A stretch of DNA of 64,000 bases from JACQXM01 sp964569425 (GTDB taxonomy: Bacteria > Planctomycetota > Phycisphaerae > UBA1845), in assembly GCA_964569425.1 (NCBI GenBank), contig CAZMVD010000005.1, forward strand, positions 1 through 64,000, in the 5' to 3' direction. The first letter of the stretch is position 1, and every line of letters begins with the position of its first letter. A program made the translations under genes and the position numbers. Shown piece by piece: positions 41,048 to 49,380 of the stretch. The notes beneath the pieces were generated by a model. The model searched no databases and was not told the DNA's origin. It saw only the letters and a list, made by a program, of their open reading frames with translations.

Positions 41048-42226
41048 ATGTCATTGCGCATTCTGCTGGTCCAGACTTTTTATCCCGAGTTTCTCCAGAC
41101 GCTGTACGCGGCGGAGCCGGATCTCAGCCGGCAGGCATTCGCCGGGCAGCAGGGGCGCGTGTTCGAGACATTCTTTGGCGTGGGCGACGCCTACTCGCAC
41201 CATCTTCGCGCGCTGGGATGGGAGGCGGCGGAGGTGATCTGCAATGCCGACGTGCTGCAGGAACGGTGGGCGTTGGAACACGATCTTGCGCTGGTCGGGA
41301 ATGTGCACGATCGGCGCCGGCAGATCGTGGCGGCGCAGGTCGCGGCGTATCGACCGGACGTGTTATACGTTTTTGAATGGAGCCCGCTGGGCGACGGCTT
41401 TCTGGCAGACATGAGAGGGCGCGTCGGGCTGCTGGTGGGACAGATTGCTTCTCCGTTGCCGGTCAATCGAACGTTCGCGGCGTACCACCTGATGGTGTCT
41501 TCGTGGCCGCCGATCGTGGACCATTTTCGCGCGCAGGGGCAAGGGGGCGAGTACCTGCGCCTGGGCTTCGACGAGCGCGTGCTGAACTGGCTGGAAGCGC
41601 GCTGGCCGCGCGAGGGGGTCACGTTTGTGGGCGGGTTTGCGCCATCGCACCCGGACCGCGCGGCGTGGCTGGAGCACGTGCTGCGGACGCATGACGTCGA
41701 CGTGTACGGTTACGGCGTGGCGCAGACGGCAACGGATTCGCCGATCCGGGCGCGGCATCGCGGGGAGGTGTGGGGCCGGCGGATGTACGAGGTGCTTGCG
41801 CAATCGCGCATTACCTTGAACCGCCATGCGCGGATCGACGTGCGCGGCCGGGTCAGCACGGCGTACGCCAACAACATGCGGCTGTATGAAGCGACGGGCG
41901 TGGGCACGTGCCTGGTGACGGAGCATCGTCCCCATCTGCGCGAGTTGTTTGAAGCCGGTGTCGAGGTGGTGGCTTATGAAGACGAGGCCGACTGTATCGA
42001 GAAGGTTCGCTATTACCTGGAGCACGACGACGAACGGGCGGCCGTCGCCCGGGCCGGGCAGCGGCGCACCCTGCGGGATCACACTTACGCGCAGAGGATG
42101 AGCGAGCTGGACGGCATTCTGCGGCGTCACCTGGCGGACCGGGCGTGCCACTCGCGTCGGGGCGACGTGGGGTTGGCGGGCACGGGGGACAATCGATTGT
42201 GGGCCGCGCCGCCGACCTGCCGATAA
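41048..42226 (+). CDS. CgeB-type glycosyltransferase
   Basis: 392 residues from ATG 41048. The N-terminus SLRILLVQTFYPEFL is a GT-B-type strand and loop. The C-terminal half has VYGYGV, the pattern ITLNRHARIDVRGRVS and NMRLYEATGVGTCLVTE. HLRELFEAGVEVVAYED then YYLEHDDERAAVARAGQRRTL match the CgeB/DUF3880-type glycosyl transferase_1_2 family. It likely adds a sugar to a surface glycan or protein. The C-terminal 30 residues are Arg-rich and look non-conserved. Confidence 0.83.
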   Translation: MSLRILLVQTFYPEFLQTLYAAEPDLSRQAFAGQQGRVFETFFGVGDAYSHHLRALGWEAAEVICNADVLQERWALEHDLALVGNVHDRRRQIVAAQVAAYRPDVLYVFEWSPLGDGFLADMRGRVGLLVGQIASPLPVNRTFAAYHLMVSSWPPIVDHFRAQGQGGEYLRLGFDERVLNWLEARWPREGVTFVGGFAPSHPDRAAWLEHVLRTHDVDVYGYGVAQTATDSPIRARHRGEVWGRRMYEVLAQSRITLNRHARIDVRGRVSTAYANNMRLYEATGVGTCLVTEHRPHLRELFEAGVEVVAYEDEADCIEKVRYYLEHDDERAAVARAGQRRTLRDHTYAQRMSELDGILRRHLADRACHSRRGDVGLAGTGDNRLWAAPPTCR

Positions 42227-42235
42227 CCCCTATGT

Positions 42236-43033
42236 ATGGTTCCCTTGCGCCCAGCGGATGAACCCCTTTCGGAAATGCGTCGCCGGCTTTTCCAGGAGCC
42301 GTGCGCGCTCGATGAATCGCATTGGGAACCATGCGATGAGTTCACGGTTCGCATCAACGACGGGCCCAATTACTACATTCTGTACAAGGATATTTTTCGC
42401 CGGCGGATTTATCAGTTTGAGAGTTTGCGCAGTGACCCGCGCATTCTGGACTGCGGCAGCAACATCGGACTGTCGGTCCTTTTCTTCAAACAGGCCTACC
42501 CGGCGGCGCGGATCACGGCGTTTGAGCCGGATCCGGAAGTTCTGCCGCTACTGCGCGAAAACCTGTCACACAACGGCTTCGAAGACGTGGAGGTAGTTCC
42601 GGCGGCGCTGGCCACGCGGCGGCAGCGGGTGACGATGGTGGCCGACGGTAAGTATGCCAGCAGCCTGGTTCAGTATGCGGCGGGCGGGGACCTGCCCACG
42701 ACGACGCGAACCGTGGAGGCGGTGCGGCTGCGCGACTACCTGACTGAGCCGATCGATTTTCTGAAGATGAACATCGAAGGGGCGGAGGCAGACGTGCTGG
42801 CGGACAGTGCGGATCGCCTGCACCGGGTGCGCGCCATGGCGGTGGAGTATCACCACCTGCCGGGTTTGAGGCGATCGCTGCACGAGATGCTGGCGCTGCT
42901 GGCGCGAACCGGATTCGACTATGTGATTCACGATTTCGACGCCGAGACCAACCCGCGCTCTCAGCCGCCGTTCCGGCTTCATGCGGATACGCGTTACTTC
43001 CTGCTCATTTATGCGCAGCAGCGGGACGATTGA
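42236..43033 (+). CDS. FkbM-family methyltransferase
   Basis: 265 residues. The SAM-binding region is ILDCGSNIGLSVLFF, with acidic motif TAFEPDP and FLKMNIEGAEADVL, the FkbM hallmark (KxDIEGxE, here KMNIEGAE). FkbM enzymes methylate hydroxyl groups of sugars or polyketides. It starts 10 bases after the CgeB-type gene and its stop overlaps a possible TTG start of the next gene. Likely O-methylation of a glycan residue. Confidence 0.88.
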   Translation: MVPLRPADEPLSEMRRRLFQEPCALDESHWEPCDEFTVRINDGPNYYILYKDIFRRRIYQFESLRSDPRILDCGSNIGLSVLFFKQAYPAARITAFEPDPEVLPLLRENLSHNGFEDVEVVPAALATRRQRVTMVADGKYASSLVQYAAGGDLPTTTRTVEAVRLRDYLTEPIDFLKMNIEGAEADVLADSADRLHRVRAMAVEYHHLPGLRRSLHEMLALLARTGFDYVIHDFDAETNPRSQPPFRLHADTRYFLLIYAQQRDD

Positions 43034-43059
43034 GCCCACCGGCCGGTGAACTGGAGTAC

Positions 43060-43806
43060 ATGGCGATGACCGTCAAGGACCATCCACGGCGGCGCGTTTC
43101 CAGCGATTCCCGTCCGGCGGCGACGGAGGCGACTCCCCCGCCCGGCGCGGTGGACTTTGGGCAATTGCGCCGCGGCGCGCCGGTCAGCCGCGTGTTCGGG
43201 TTTGATCGCGGCTGCTGCATCGACCGCTATTACATCCATCGCTTTCTTTCGGAACACGCGGCGGATATTCGGGGGCGGGTGCTGGAAATCGCCGAGAACC
43301 ACTACACGCACATCTACGGCGGCGACCGGGTGACACGCAGCGACGTGCTTCACGTGGCGGCGGGTCATCGTCGGGCCACGATTGTGGACGACCTGACCAG
43401 CGGCGCGACCATGGCCGACGATACTTTTGACTGCGTGATTCTCACGCAGACGCTGCAGCACATATTCGATACGCGGGCCGTGTTGCGGACCGTGCATCGG
43501 ATTCTGCGGCCGGGGGGAGCGGCGCTGGTGACGGTGCCGGGCATCAGCCAGATCAGCCGGTACGACATGGATCGCTGGGGCGATTTCTGGCGTTTTACGA
43601 CGCTGTCGCTGCAACGGCTGTTCGAGGAGGTTTTTGCGGCGGGGTCGTTGGACGTACAGGCACACGGCAACGTACTGGCGGCGGTGGCCTTTCTGCACGG
43701 CCTGTCGGCGGACGAATTGCGTGATGAAGAACTGGATGCGCGGGACCCGGATTACCAGGTTTTGTTGACGGTCCGCGCGGTGAAATCGGCGTCGGAGTCC
43801 CCTTGA
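43060..43806 (+). CDS. Class I SAM-dependent methyltransferase (type 11-like)
   Basis: 248 residues from ATG 43060, with GGAG just upstream; TTG 43030 is an alternative that overlaps the FkbM stop. The core has RVLEIAENHYTHIYGG where motif I is expected, but the usual GxGxG is replaced, so SAM binding may be atypical. FDCVILTQTLQHI and LRPGGAALVTVPG are typical of methyltransferases in glycan clusters. It sits between FkbM and the deacetylase. Confidence 0.78.
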   Translation: MAMTVKDHPRRRVSSDSRPAATEATPPPGAVDFGQLRRGAPVSRVFGFDRGCCIDRYYIHRFLSEHAADIRGRVLEIAENHYTHIYGGDRVTRSDVLHVAAGHRRATIVDDLTSGATMADDTFDCVILTQTLQHIFDTRAVLRTVHRILRPGGAALVTVPGISQISRYDMDRWGDFWRFTTLSLQRLFEEVFAAGSLDVQAHGNVLAAVAFLHGLSADELRDEELDARDPDYQVLLTVRAVKSASESP

Positions 43807-44859
43807 ATGTCCACGATGGTTGCAGCGCCTGCGTCGCTTGGTCCGTCGCGCCGGCGCAGCGAGCGCTTGGGCGCTACGATATTGCTCTATCACCGGGTGG
43901 CCGAGGCGGAGTCGGATCCGCAGTTGCTCTGCGTGGCGCCGGCGCGGTTCGCCGAACACTTGGACGCACTGCGCCGGAACTATCATCCGCTGTCGTTGGG
44001 CGCGCTGGTTGGCGGGCTGCGCGAGGGCGTGGTGCCGGCCAACGCGGTGGCGGTCACGTTTGACGACGGGTACGCGGACAACTACACGCACGCGCTTCCC
44101 CTGCTGAGGCGGTATGACGTCGGGGCGACGGTGTTCGTTGCCAGCGACTACCTCAGCGGGGCGCGGGAGTTCTGGTGGGACGAGCTGGAGCAGTTGCTTC
44201 TGGGCCCGGCCACGATGCCGCGCCGATGGCAATTGGATGTCGCGGGTGAGGCATTCGACTTTGAAGCCGGCGGAGCTTGTGATGAGGTCCGCGTTGAGGC
44301 CGCGGAGTACCGGGGGTGGTCGGTGGCGCGCAGAGACGACCCCACCCCGGCACACCGGGCTTATCGAGAGCTGTTTGCGCGGTTGCGGCCGCTCCGGGAT
44401 GAGGTGCGCCGGGGCGTGTTAACTGCGCTGTCCAGCGCGCTGGGAAGGCGCCGCACGATTCGGCCGACGCATCGTCCGTTGACCGCCGGGGAACTGATCG
44501 ACCTGGCCCAATGTGAACTGATCGAGATCGGCGGGCACACGGAGACGCATCCGGTCCTCTCGAGGCAATCGGCGGCGGCGCAGGCTCAGGAGATTCGCGG
44601 GTGCCGTGCGACGCTGGAGGGCATGGTGGGACGGAGCGTGCATGCGTTTTCCTATCCATTCGGGACGCGGCATGATTATGCACCGGCGACGACGGAGATG
44701 GTGCGCGACGCGGGCTTTCGCTATGCGTGCTCGAATTTCCCGGGGCTGGTTCCCGCCGGGTCGGATTGTTTTCAGCTTCCGCGCATGCTGGTTCGCGACT
44801 GGGACGGCGACACGTTGCTGAAGCGGCTGCGCGGAGAGCACGCTGTTGCCGGGCGATAA
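43807..44859 (+). CDS. Polysaccharide deacetylase (NodB homology domain)
   Basis: 350 residues, starting directly after the previous stop. The NodB fold is shown by ILLYHRV, then AVTFDDGYADNYTHALPLL (catalytic Asp-Asp), GGHTETHPVLS (His-x3-His metal ligands), FSYPFGTRHDY and GFRYACSNFPG. There is no signal peptide, so it probably deacetylates a lipid-linked or cytoplasmic glycan intermediate. A middle region of about 120 residues replaces the usual short loop. Confidence 0.88.
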   Translation: MSTMVAAPASLGPSRRRSERLGATILLYHRVAEAESDPQLLCVAPARFAEHLDALRRNYHPLSLGALVGGLREGVVPANAVAVTFDDGYADNYTHALPLLRRYDVGATVFVASDYLSGAREFWWDELEQLLLGPATMPRRWQLDVAGEAFDFEAGGACDEVRVEAAEYRGWSVARRDDPTPAHRAYRELFARLRPLRDEVRRGVLTALSSALGRRRTIRPTHRPLTAGELIDLAQCELIEIGGHTETHPVLSRQSAAAQAQEIRGCRATLEGMVGRSVHAFSYPFGTRHDYAPATTEMVRDAGFRYACSNFPGLVPAGSDCFQLPRMLVRDWDGDTLLKRLRGEHAVAGR

Positions 44860-46300
44860 GCTCCAAATTCTGCAAGTGAACACGCGCGACGCGGGCGGCG
44901 GCGCAGAGCGTGTGGCCTTTGACCTTTTTCGATCCTATCGCGCGGGCGGGCAAACCTCTCAACTGGTCGTGGGGTTCAAGCGCAGCGGTGACCCCGACGT
45001 GCGGACCATGGGGCATGGGCTTGCGACGAACCGGTGGTCGGCGTGGTGGTGGCGATGGCATGAGCGTATGCAGCCGTGGTATGGCCGGTCGCGGACCGTG
45101 CGGCGGCTTTGTCGATGGGCTCAGGCGCTGGCGGCGCCGCGGGGCGTGGTCGATCGCTTTCGGGGAGTGGAGGATTTTCATTACCCGGGCGCGCGGCGGC
45201 TGCTCGCGAACGGCCAGCCGGACCTGGTACACCTCCACAACCTGCATGGCGGGTACTTCGACCTGCGCGTGCTGCCGGAACTGTGTCGCCGCGTTCCGGT
45301 TTTCCTGACGTTGCACGACGCGTGGCTGTTGAGCGGGCACTGTGCCCATTCGCTGGCGTGCGATCGGTGGCGCGGCGGCTGCGGCGATTGCCCCGATCTA
45401 TCGCTGTATCCAGCGGTGCGGCGCGACGTCACGGCCTTCAACTGGGAGCGTAAGCGCGCAATCTTCTCGCAGTGCCGGCTCCGTGTCGCTACGCCCTGCC
45501 GGTGGCTGATGGACCGGGTGGCGGATTCCCTGCTTGCGCCGGCGATCGTGGAGCGGCGGGTGATTCCCTATGGGGTGGATCTGACGGTGTTTCGGCCCGG
45601 CCAGCGTGCGGCGGCGCGGAGCGCGCTGGGGCTCGACCCGGACGCGATTATCCTGCTGTTTGCCGCGGCAGGCATACGACGCAACCCGTGGAAGGACTAC
45701 GAGATGCTCCGTGCGGCTGTGGCCCGTCTGGGGGCGCTGCGACGGGATCGCCCCATCATCTTCCTGGCGCTGGGGGAGGACGGAAAAAGTGAGTCCGTCG
45801 GGGGCGCCCGGGTTCAGTTCGTACCGTTTGAACTCGATCCGCGGCGGGTGGCGCATTATTACCAGGCCGCGGATGTGTACTTGCACGCCAGCCGGGCGGA
45901 TACGTTTCCCAACGCCGTACTGGAGGCGCTGGCCTGTGGCACGCCGGTAGTGGCGACCGCGGTGGGCGGCATCGCCGAGCAGATTCGTTCGCCGGGCGAT
46001 TATCTCGGCGGGGCGAGCGCGGTGACAGGTGCTTGCGCCGATGAGCCGCCGACCGGGTTTTTGGTTCCGGGGGGCGATGCTGGTGCGATGGCGCATGCCG
46101 TCGATCGGCTGATCGGTGACGGCGAGCTGCATCGACGGATGGCCGGGAATGCGGCGGCGGACGGTCGCGCGCGGTTCGATCTGAGGCGGCACGCCGGTGA
46201 TTACTTGCGCTGGTACGCTGAGGTTCGGGGACGAAACGAGGGGAGGGCGTTGGGGGCGGGGGTTCGATCGGCGGCGGCGCCCGAGCCGGTCGCTGTGTAA
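44846..46300 (+). CDS. GT4 family glycosyltransferase
   Basis: 484 residues from TTG 44846, with GGAGAG 7 bases upstream; it overlaps the deacetylase end by 14 bases. N-terminal QILQVNTRDAGGGAERVAFDL is the acceptor-side loop. LVHLHNLHGGYFDL follows. The donor domain has RVIPYGVDLTVFRPG and YYQAADVYLHASRADTFPNAVLEALACGTPVVAT, the GT4 E-x7-E region. It resembles WcaC-like transferases that add sugars to exported polysaccharides. Confidence 0.9.
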   Translation: MPGDKLQILQVNTRDAGGGAERVAFDLFRSYRAGGQTSQLVVGFKRSGDPDVRTMGHGLATNRWSAWWWRWHERMQPWYGRSRTVRRLCRWAQALAAPRGVVDRFRGVEDFHYPGARRLLANGQPDLVHLHNLHGGYFDLRVLPELCRRVPVFLTLHDAWLLSGHCAHSLACDRWRGGCGDCPDLSLYPAVRRDVTAFNWERKRAIFSQCRLRVATPCRWLMDRVADSLLAPAIVERRVIPYGVDLTVFRPGQRAAARSALGLDPDAIILLFAAAGIRRNPWKDYEMLRAAVARLGALRRDRPIIFLALGEDGKSESVGGARVQFVPFELDPRRVAHYYQAADVYLHASRADTFPNAVLEALACGTPVVATAVGGIAEQIRSPGDYLGGASAVTGACADEPPTGFLVPGGDAGAMAHAVDRLIGDGELHRRMAGNAAADGRARFDLRRHAGDYLRWYAEVRGRNEGRALGAGVRSAAAPEPVAV

Positions 46301-46366
46301 GGGCGGCGACGGCGCCAATCTTCCGGTCCACTTTCCGAGATCCATTCGCTACGCGATCATGCCGGC

Positions 46367-47041
46367 ATGGATGATCAAAGCACGTTGTTCCTGGATGCCT
46401 TGCGTGCAGCGCTGTCCCGCTGGGACGTGGCCATGGACAGTGCGCAGGCGCAACTGCTGTGGGCGCATTATTCGCGCATGATCGAAGTCAACCAGGTCAT
46501 GAATCTGACGCGGGTGACGGAACCGGTGGAGGCCGCCATCAAGCACTATGCGGATTCGCTGGCGGTGTTGCCGTGTGTGCGGGAGCGTGAGTTCCGCGTG
46601 GAGAACGTGCTTGACGTGGGCACGGGGGCGGGTTTTCCGGCGGTTCCGATCGCGGTGCTGCGCCGGGATTGGGCCGTGACGGCGATCGACGGCACGGCCA
46701 AGAAGGCGCGGTTCGTGGCGTCGATGGCGGAGGAACTGTCGTTGCCCAACCTGCACGCGGTGCACGCGCACTCTGTCCACTGGTCGGCGGAGGAGCCTTT
46801 TACTTTGGTTCTGGCGCGGGCGACGGGGCCGCTGGGCAAGTGCCTGGCGCAGGTGGCGGGACACGCGGCGCGGGGGGGCGTGGTCATCGTTTTCAAAACG
46901 GCCCATGTGGATGCCAGCGAGCGGAAAGAGGCGCAGGCGCTGGCGCGGGAACTACGGTTGCGCGCCTTGGAGCCATTTGCATATACGTTGGAATTGCGGG
47001 ACCAGCGGATCGAACGGCTGCTGTTTCTCTTTCGGCGATGA
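46367..47041 (+). CDS. rsmG: 16S rRNA (guanine527-N7)-methyltransferase RsmG
   Basis: 224 residues. VNQVMNLTRVTEP near the N-terminus, then VLDVGTGAGFPAVPIAVLRRDW (SAM site) and IDGTAKKARFV are diagnostic of RsmG/GidB. ARATGPL and GGVVIVFK complete the fold. It methylates G527 of 16S rRNA. In many bacteria this gene sits beside parAB near the origin; here it is followed by lysC instead. Confidence 0.93.
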   Translation: MDDQSTLFLDALRAALSRWDVAMDSAQAQLLWAHYSRMIEVNQVMNLTRVTEPVEAAIKHYADSLAVLPCVREREFRVENVLDVGTGAGFPAVPIAVLRRDWAVTAIDGTAKKARFVASMAEELSLPNLHAVHAHSVHWSAEEPFTLVLARATGPLGKCLAQVAGHAARGGVVIVFKTAHVDASERKEAQALARELRLRALEPFAYTLELRDQRIERLLFLFRR

Positions 47042-47250
47042 CGCCATGGCGGGGCCAGCGACCAGATTCTGTGGGGAACGGCGGCGCAGAAGAACGCCCG
47101 ACGTTTTCCAATGGCCAAGCCCGCTCCCTGACCTTTGACCCTGCGGGTAAAGGGCAGGCGGTCGCGTCTCGGATTCGTGGAGATTCGCGCACGCGTTGAG
47201 CCGCCTGCGCTGTCGTCGCACGATTCACGCTCGTTCGGTATATTGATTCC

Positions 47251-48498
47251 ATGCCCCTGATTGTTCAGAAGTTCGGCGGCACCAGCCTGGCCAACGCGGA
47301 GAAAATCCACCGCGCGGCGCGGCGCGCCATACGCGCCAAGCTGGAGGGGTACCGGGTGGTGCTGGTGGTTTCGGCGATGGGCCACGCCACCGATGAACTC
47401 CTATCGCTGGCGCGGGCGGTGTGTGCCGACCCGCCGAAGCGGGAACTCGACATGCTCCTGACCACCGGCGAGCAGGTATCCATCGCGCTGATGGCGATGG
47501 CCATCGACGCCGCGGGGCACCATGCCATCAGCCTGACGGCGGCGCAACTGGGGTTGGTTTCCGACAGCGTACACACGCGGGCGCGCATCCAGCGGATCAG
47601 TCGCGACCGCATCGATCAGGAGCTGGGCGCCGGGCGCATCGTGATTGTCGCCGGTTTTCAAGGCATTGACGCGGCGGGGGAGATCACCACGCTGGGGCGC
47701 GGCGCGTCTGACACCACGGCGACGGCGCTGGCGGCCGTGCTGGGTGCGGAGGCGTGCGAGATTTATACCGACGTGGATGGCGTTTACACGGCCGACCCGC
47801 GGGTCGTGCCGCAGGCGCGGAAGCTGGAAGAGGTCAGTTACGATGTCATGCTGGAACTGGCCGCGACCGGTGCGGGAGTCATGCACTCGCGGGCGATTGA
47901 ATTCGGCAAGAAGTTTTCCGTCCCCATTCACGTGCGCAGCTCGCTCACCGATGTGAAAGGAACGCTGATTATGGCCGAGACTCCGGGCATGGAAGCGATT
48001 GCAGTCCAGGGGGTGACACTGAAAGAGGAACTGGCGATGGTCTCGCTGACGGGGGTGCCCAACCGCGCGGGGGTGGCGGCGCGGGTGTTTGCGGAGGTGG
48101 CGCGCAATCACATTCTGGTGGACGATATCGTGCAGAATATTTATGACGAGGGCCGGCTGGCGAACCTGGCTTTTTCGACCAATGCCGGGGAGGCGCGCGA
48201 GGCGCGGGCGGTGTGCGAGCGGCTGGCCGCCGATCTGGGCATTCGCGCGGTGGCGGTGGACGAGGGCGTGTCCAAGGTCAGTGCGGTGGGGGTGGGCATG
48301 CGCACGCACACGGGCATTGCGGCCACCATGTTCGATGCGCTGGCGCGCGCGGAAGTGAACATCGAGAATATATCCACGAGCGAAATCGTGATCAGTTGCC
48401 TGATTCGGCGTGAGGACGGGCACCGGGCCCTGCGCTTTCTGCACGACGCGTTCGGTCTGGACAAAAGGCCCGGCGGATCGGCGGCGCCAGAGGCGTAG
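47251..48498 (+). CDS. lysC: Aspartate kinase
   Basis: 415 residues. The catalytic domain begins LIVQKFGGTSLANAEKI (KFGGTS), with TTGEQVSIALMA and GRGASDTTATALAA (substrate site), EIYTDVDGVYTADPR (nucleotide site) and VMHSRAIEFG. Two ACT domains lie in the last 150 residues (LTGVPNRAGVAARVF and VGMRTHTGIAATMFDALA) and give feedback control, usually by lysine and threonine. It makes aspartyl phosphate, the first step to Lys, Met, Thr and diaminopimelate. Confidence 0.96.
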   Translation: MPLIVQKFGGTSLANAEKIHRAARRAIRAKLEGYRVVLVVSAMGHATDELLSLARAVCADPPKRELDMLLTTGEQVSIALMAMAIDAAGHHAISLTAAQLGLVSDSVHTRARIQRISRDRIDQELGAGRIVIVAGFQGIDAAGEITTLGRGASDTTATALAAVLGAEACEIYTDVDGVYTADPRVVPQARKLEEVSYDVMLELAATGAGVMHSRAIEFGKKFSVPIHVRSSLTDVKGTLIMAETPGMEAIAVQGVTLKEELAMVSLTGVPNRAGVAARVFAEVARNHILVDDIVQNIYDEGRLANLAFSTNAGEAREARAVCERLAADLGIRAVAVDEGVSKVSAVGVGMRTHTGIAATMFDALARAEVNIENISTSEIVISCLIRREDGHRALRFLHDAFGLDKRPGGSAAPEA

Positions 48499-48522
48499 CA
48501 TCGGAAACGAGCGAGGCACAAG

Positions 48523-49170
48523 ATGGCCCGACGTCGTCTACCGACCACGATTGTATTGCCGCCGCGGTGGCGGCGGCTTGGTCCGACGGCGTTGGTTGTT
48601 GCGCTGCTGACTGCGTGCGTGGCCTATGACCGCATCGCCTGGGTACCGGCCGCGGGCGAGGAGGACGACTGGTCGCGCTATCACGATCAGACGTTTCCGG
48701 TCGTGCACGTGGTGGACGGGGACACGCTGGACATTGGCGTGGGCGACGGCGACAAGCCCAAGACGCGCATCCGCCTGTGGGGCGTGGATACGCCGGAGAC
48801 GGGCGCCGGGGGTACGACGCGGATGTACTTCGGGCCCGAAGCGAAGGTTTTTGCAGAACAATCGCTGCGTGGAAAGTCGGTGCACGTGGTGCTGTCGCCG
48901 GATACCTCGCGCGACAAGTATGGACGCCTGCTGGCGTACGTACACCTGGAACGCGGCGGGCCGATGTTCAATGAGTTGCTCCTGGAGGAGGGCTACGCTT
49001 ATGCCGATTTTCGCTTCCCACACCATTACGCGGACCGTTTCAAGTCGGCGGAGCAGGTAGCGCGGCGCGGCGGACGGGGGCTTTGGGCGGAGGTGACCTC
49101 GGAGAACATGCCTCCCTGGCGGCAGCGTTTCGAAAAGAACGCGAAGCGAAAGGACGCACGAGGGCCCTGA
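48523..49170 (+). CDS. Thermonuclease-like (SNase) lipoprotein
   Basis: 215 residues. The signal ends in VALLTAC, a good lipobox, so it is probably membrane-anchored. The SNase OB-fold follows: VVHVVDGDTLDIG, TRIRLWGVDTPETG (catalytic Arg and Glu), then DKYGRLLAYVHL (second Arg) and LLLEEGYAYADF. It would cut DNA or RNA outside the cytoplasm using Ca2+. A basic C-terminal tail follows. Confidence 0.9.
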   Translation: MARRRLPTTIVLPPRWRRLGPTALVVALLTACVAYDRIAWVPAAGEEDDWSRYHDQTFPVVHVVDGDTLDIGVGDGDKPKTRIRLWGVDTPETGAGGTTRMYFGPEAKVFAEQSLRGKSVHVVLSPDTSRDKYGRLLAYVHLERGGPMFNELLLEEGYAYADFRFPHHYADRFKSAEQVARRGGRGLWAEVTSENMPPWRQRFEKNAKRKDARGP

Positions 49171-49302
49171 CCGAGGCCGTTGATCGGAATGGTCAAGGTT
49201 CGGGGAGGGTCGTTGGCCGCGTTTGAACCTGGGGAACGGATGCTGCCAAAACGCTGAAGGAAACGGCGCCCTTCCGGACTTGCGGGATCGAAAGAAATTG
49301 CG

Positions 49303-49330
49303 TTGCCATGTTCAGGCGACGCCTTATAGT
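49303..49330 (+). promoter_or_regulatory. Sigma-70-type promoter for the NSS transporter
   Basis: TTGCCA (49303-49308) and TATAGT (49325-49330) each match five of six consensus bases, with a 16-base spacer. Transcription would begin near 49337, about 45 bases before ATG 49381. Confidence 0.5.
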
Positions 49331-49380
49331 ATCGCGACCAATTGGCCCGGAACCGTTCACCAGCGGGAGGCGCGGCGTAT

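Noticed and set aside
47042..47250. Lysine riboswitch upstream of lysC
   Set aside because: The 209-base gap shows no recognisable L-box helices or anti-terminator pair.
46367..48498. Use of rsmG as evidence for an adjacent parAB origin cluster
   Set aside because: The genes next to rsmG are lysC and glycosyltransferases, and no parA/parB is present, so the origin claim rests on parS and skew only.
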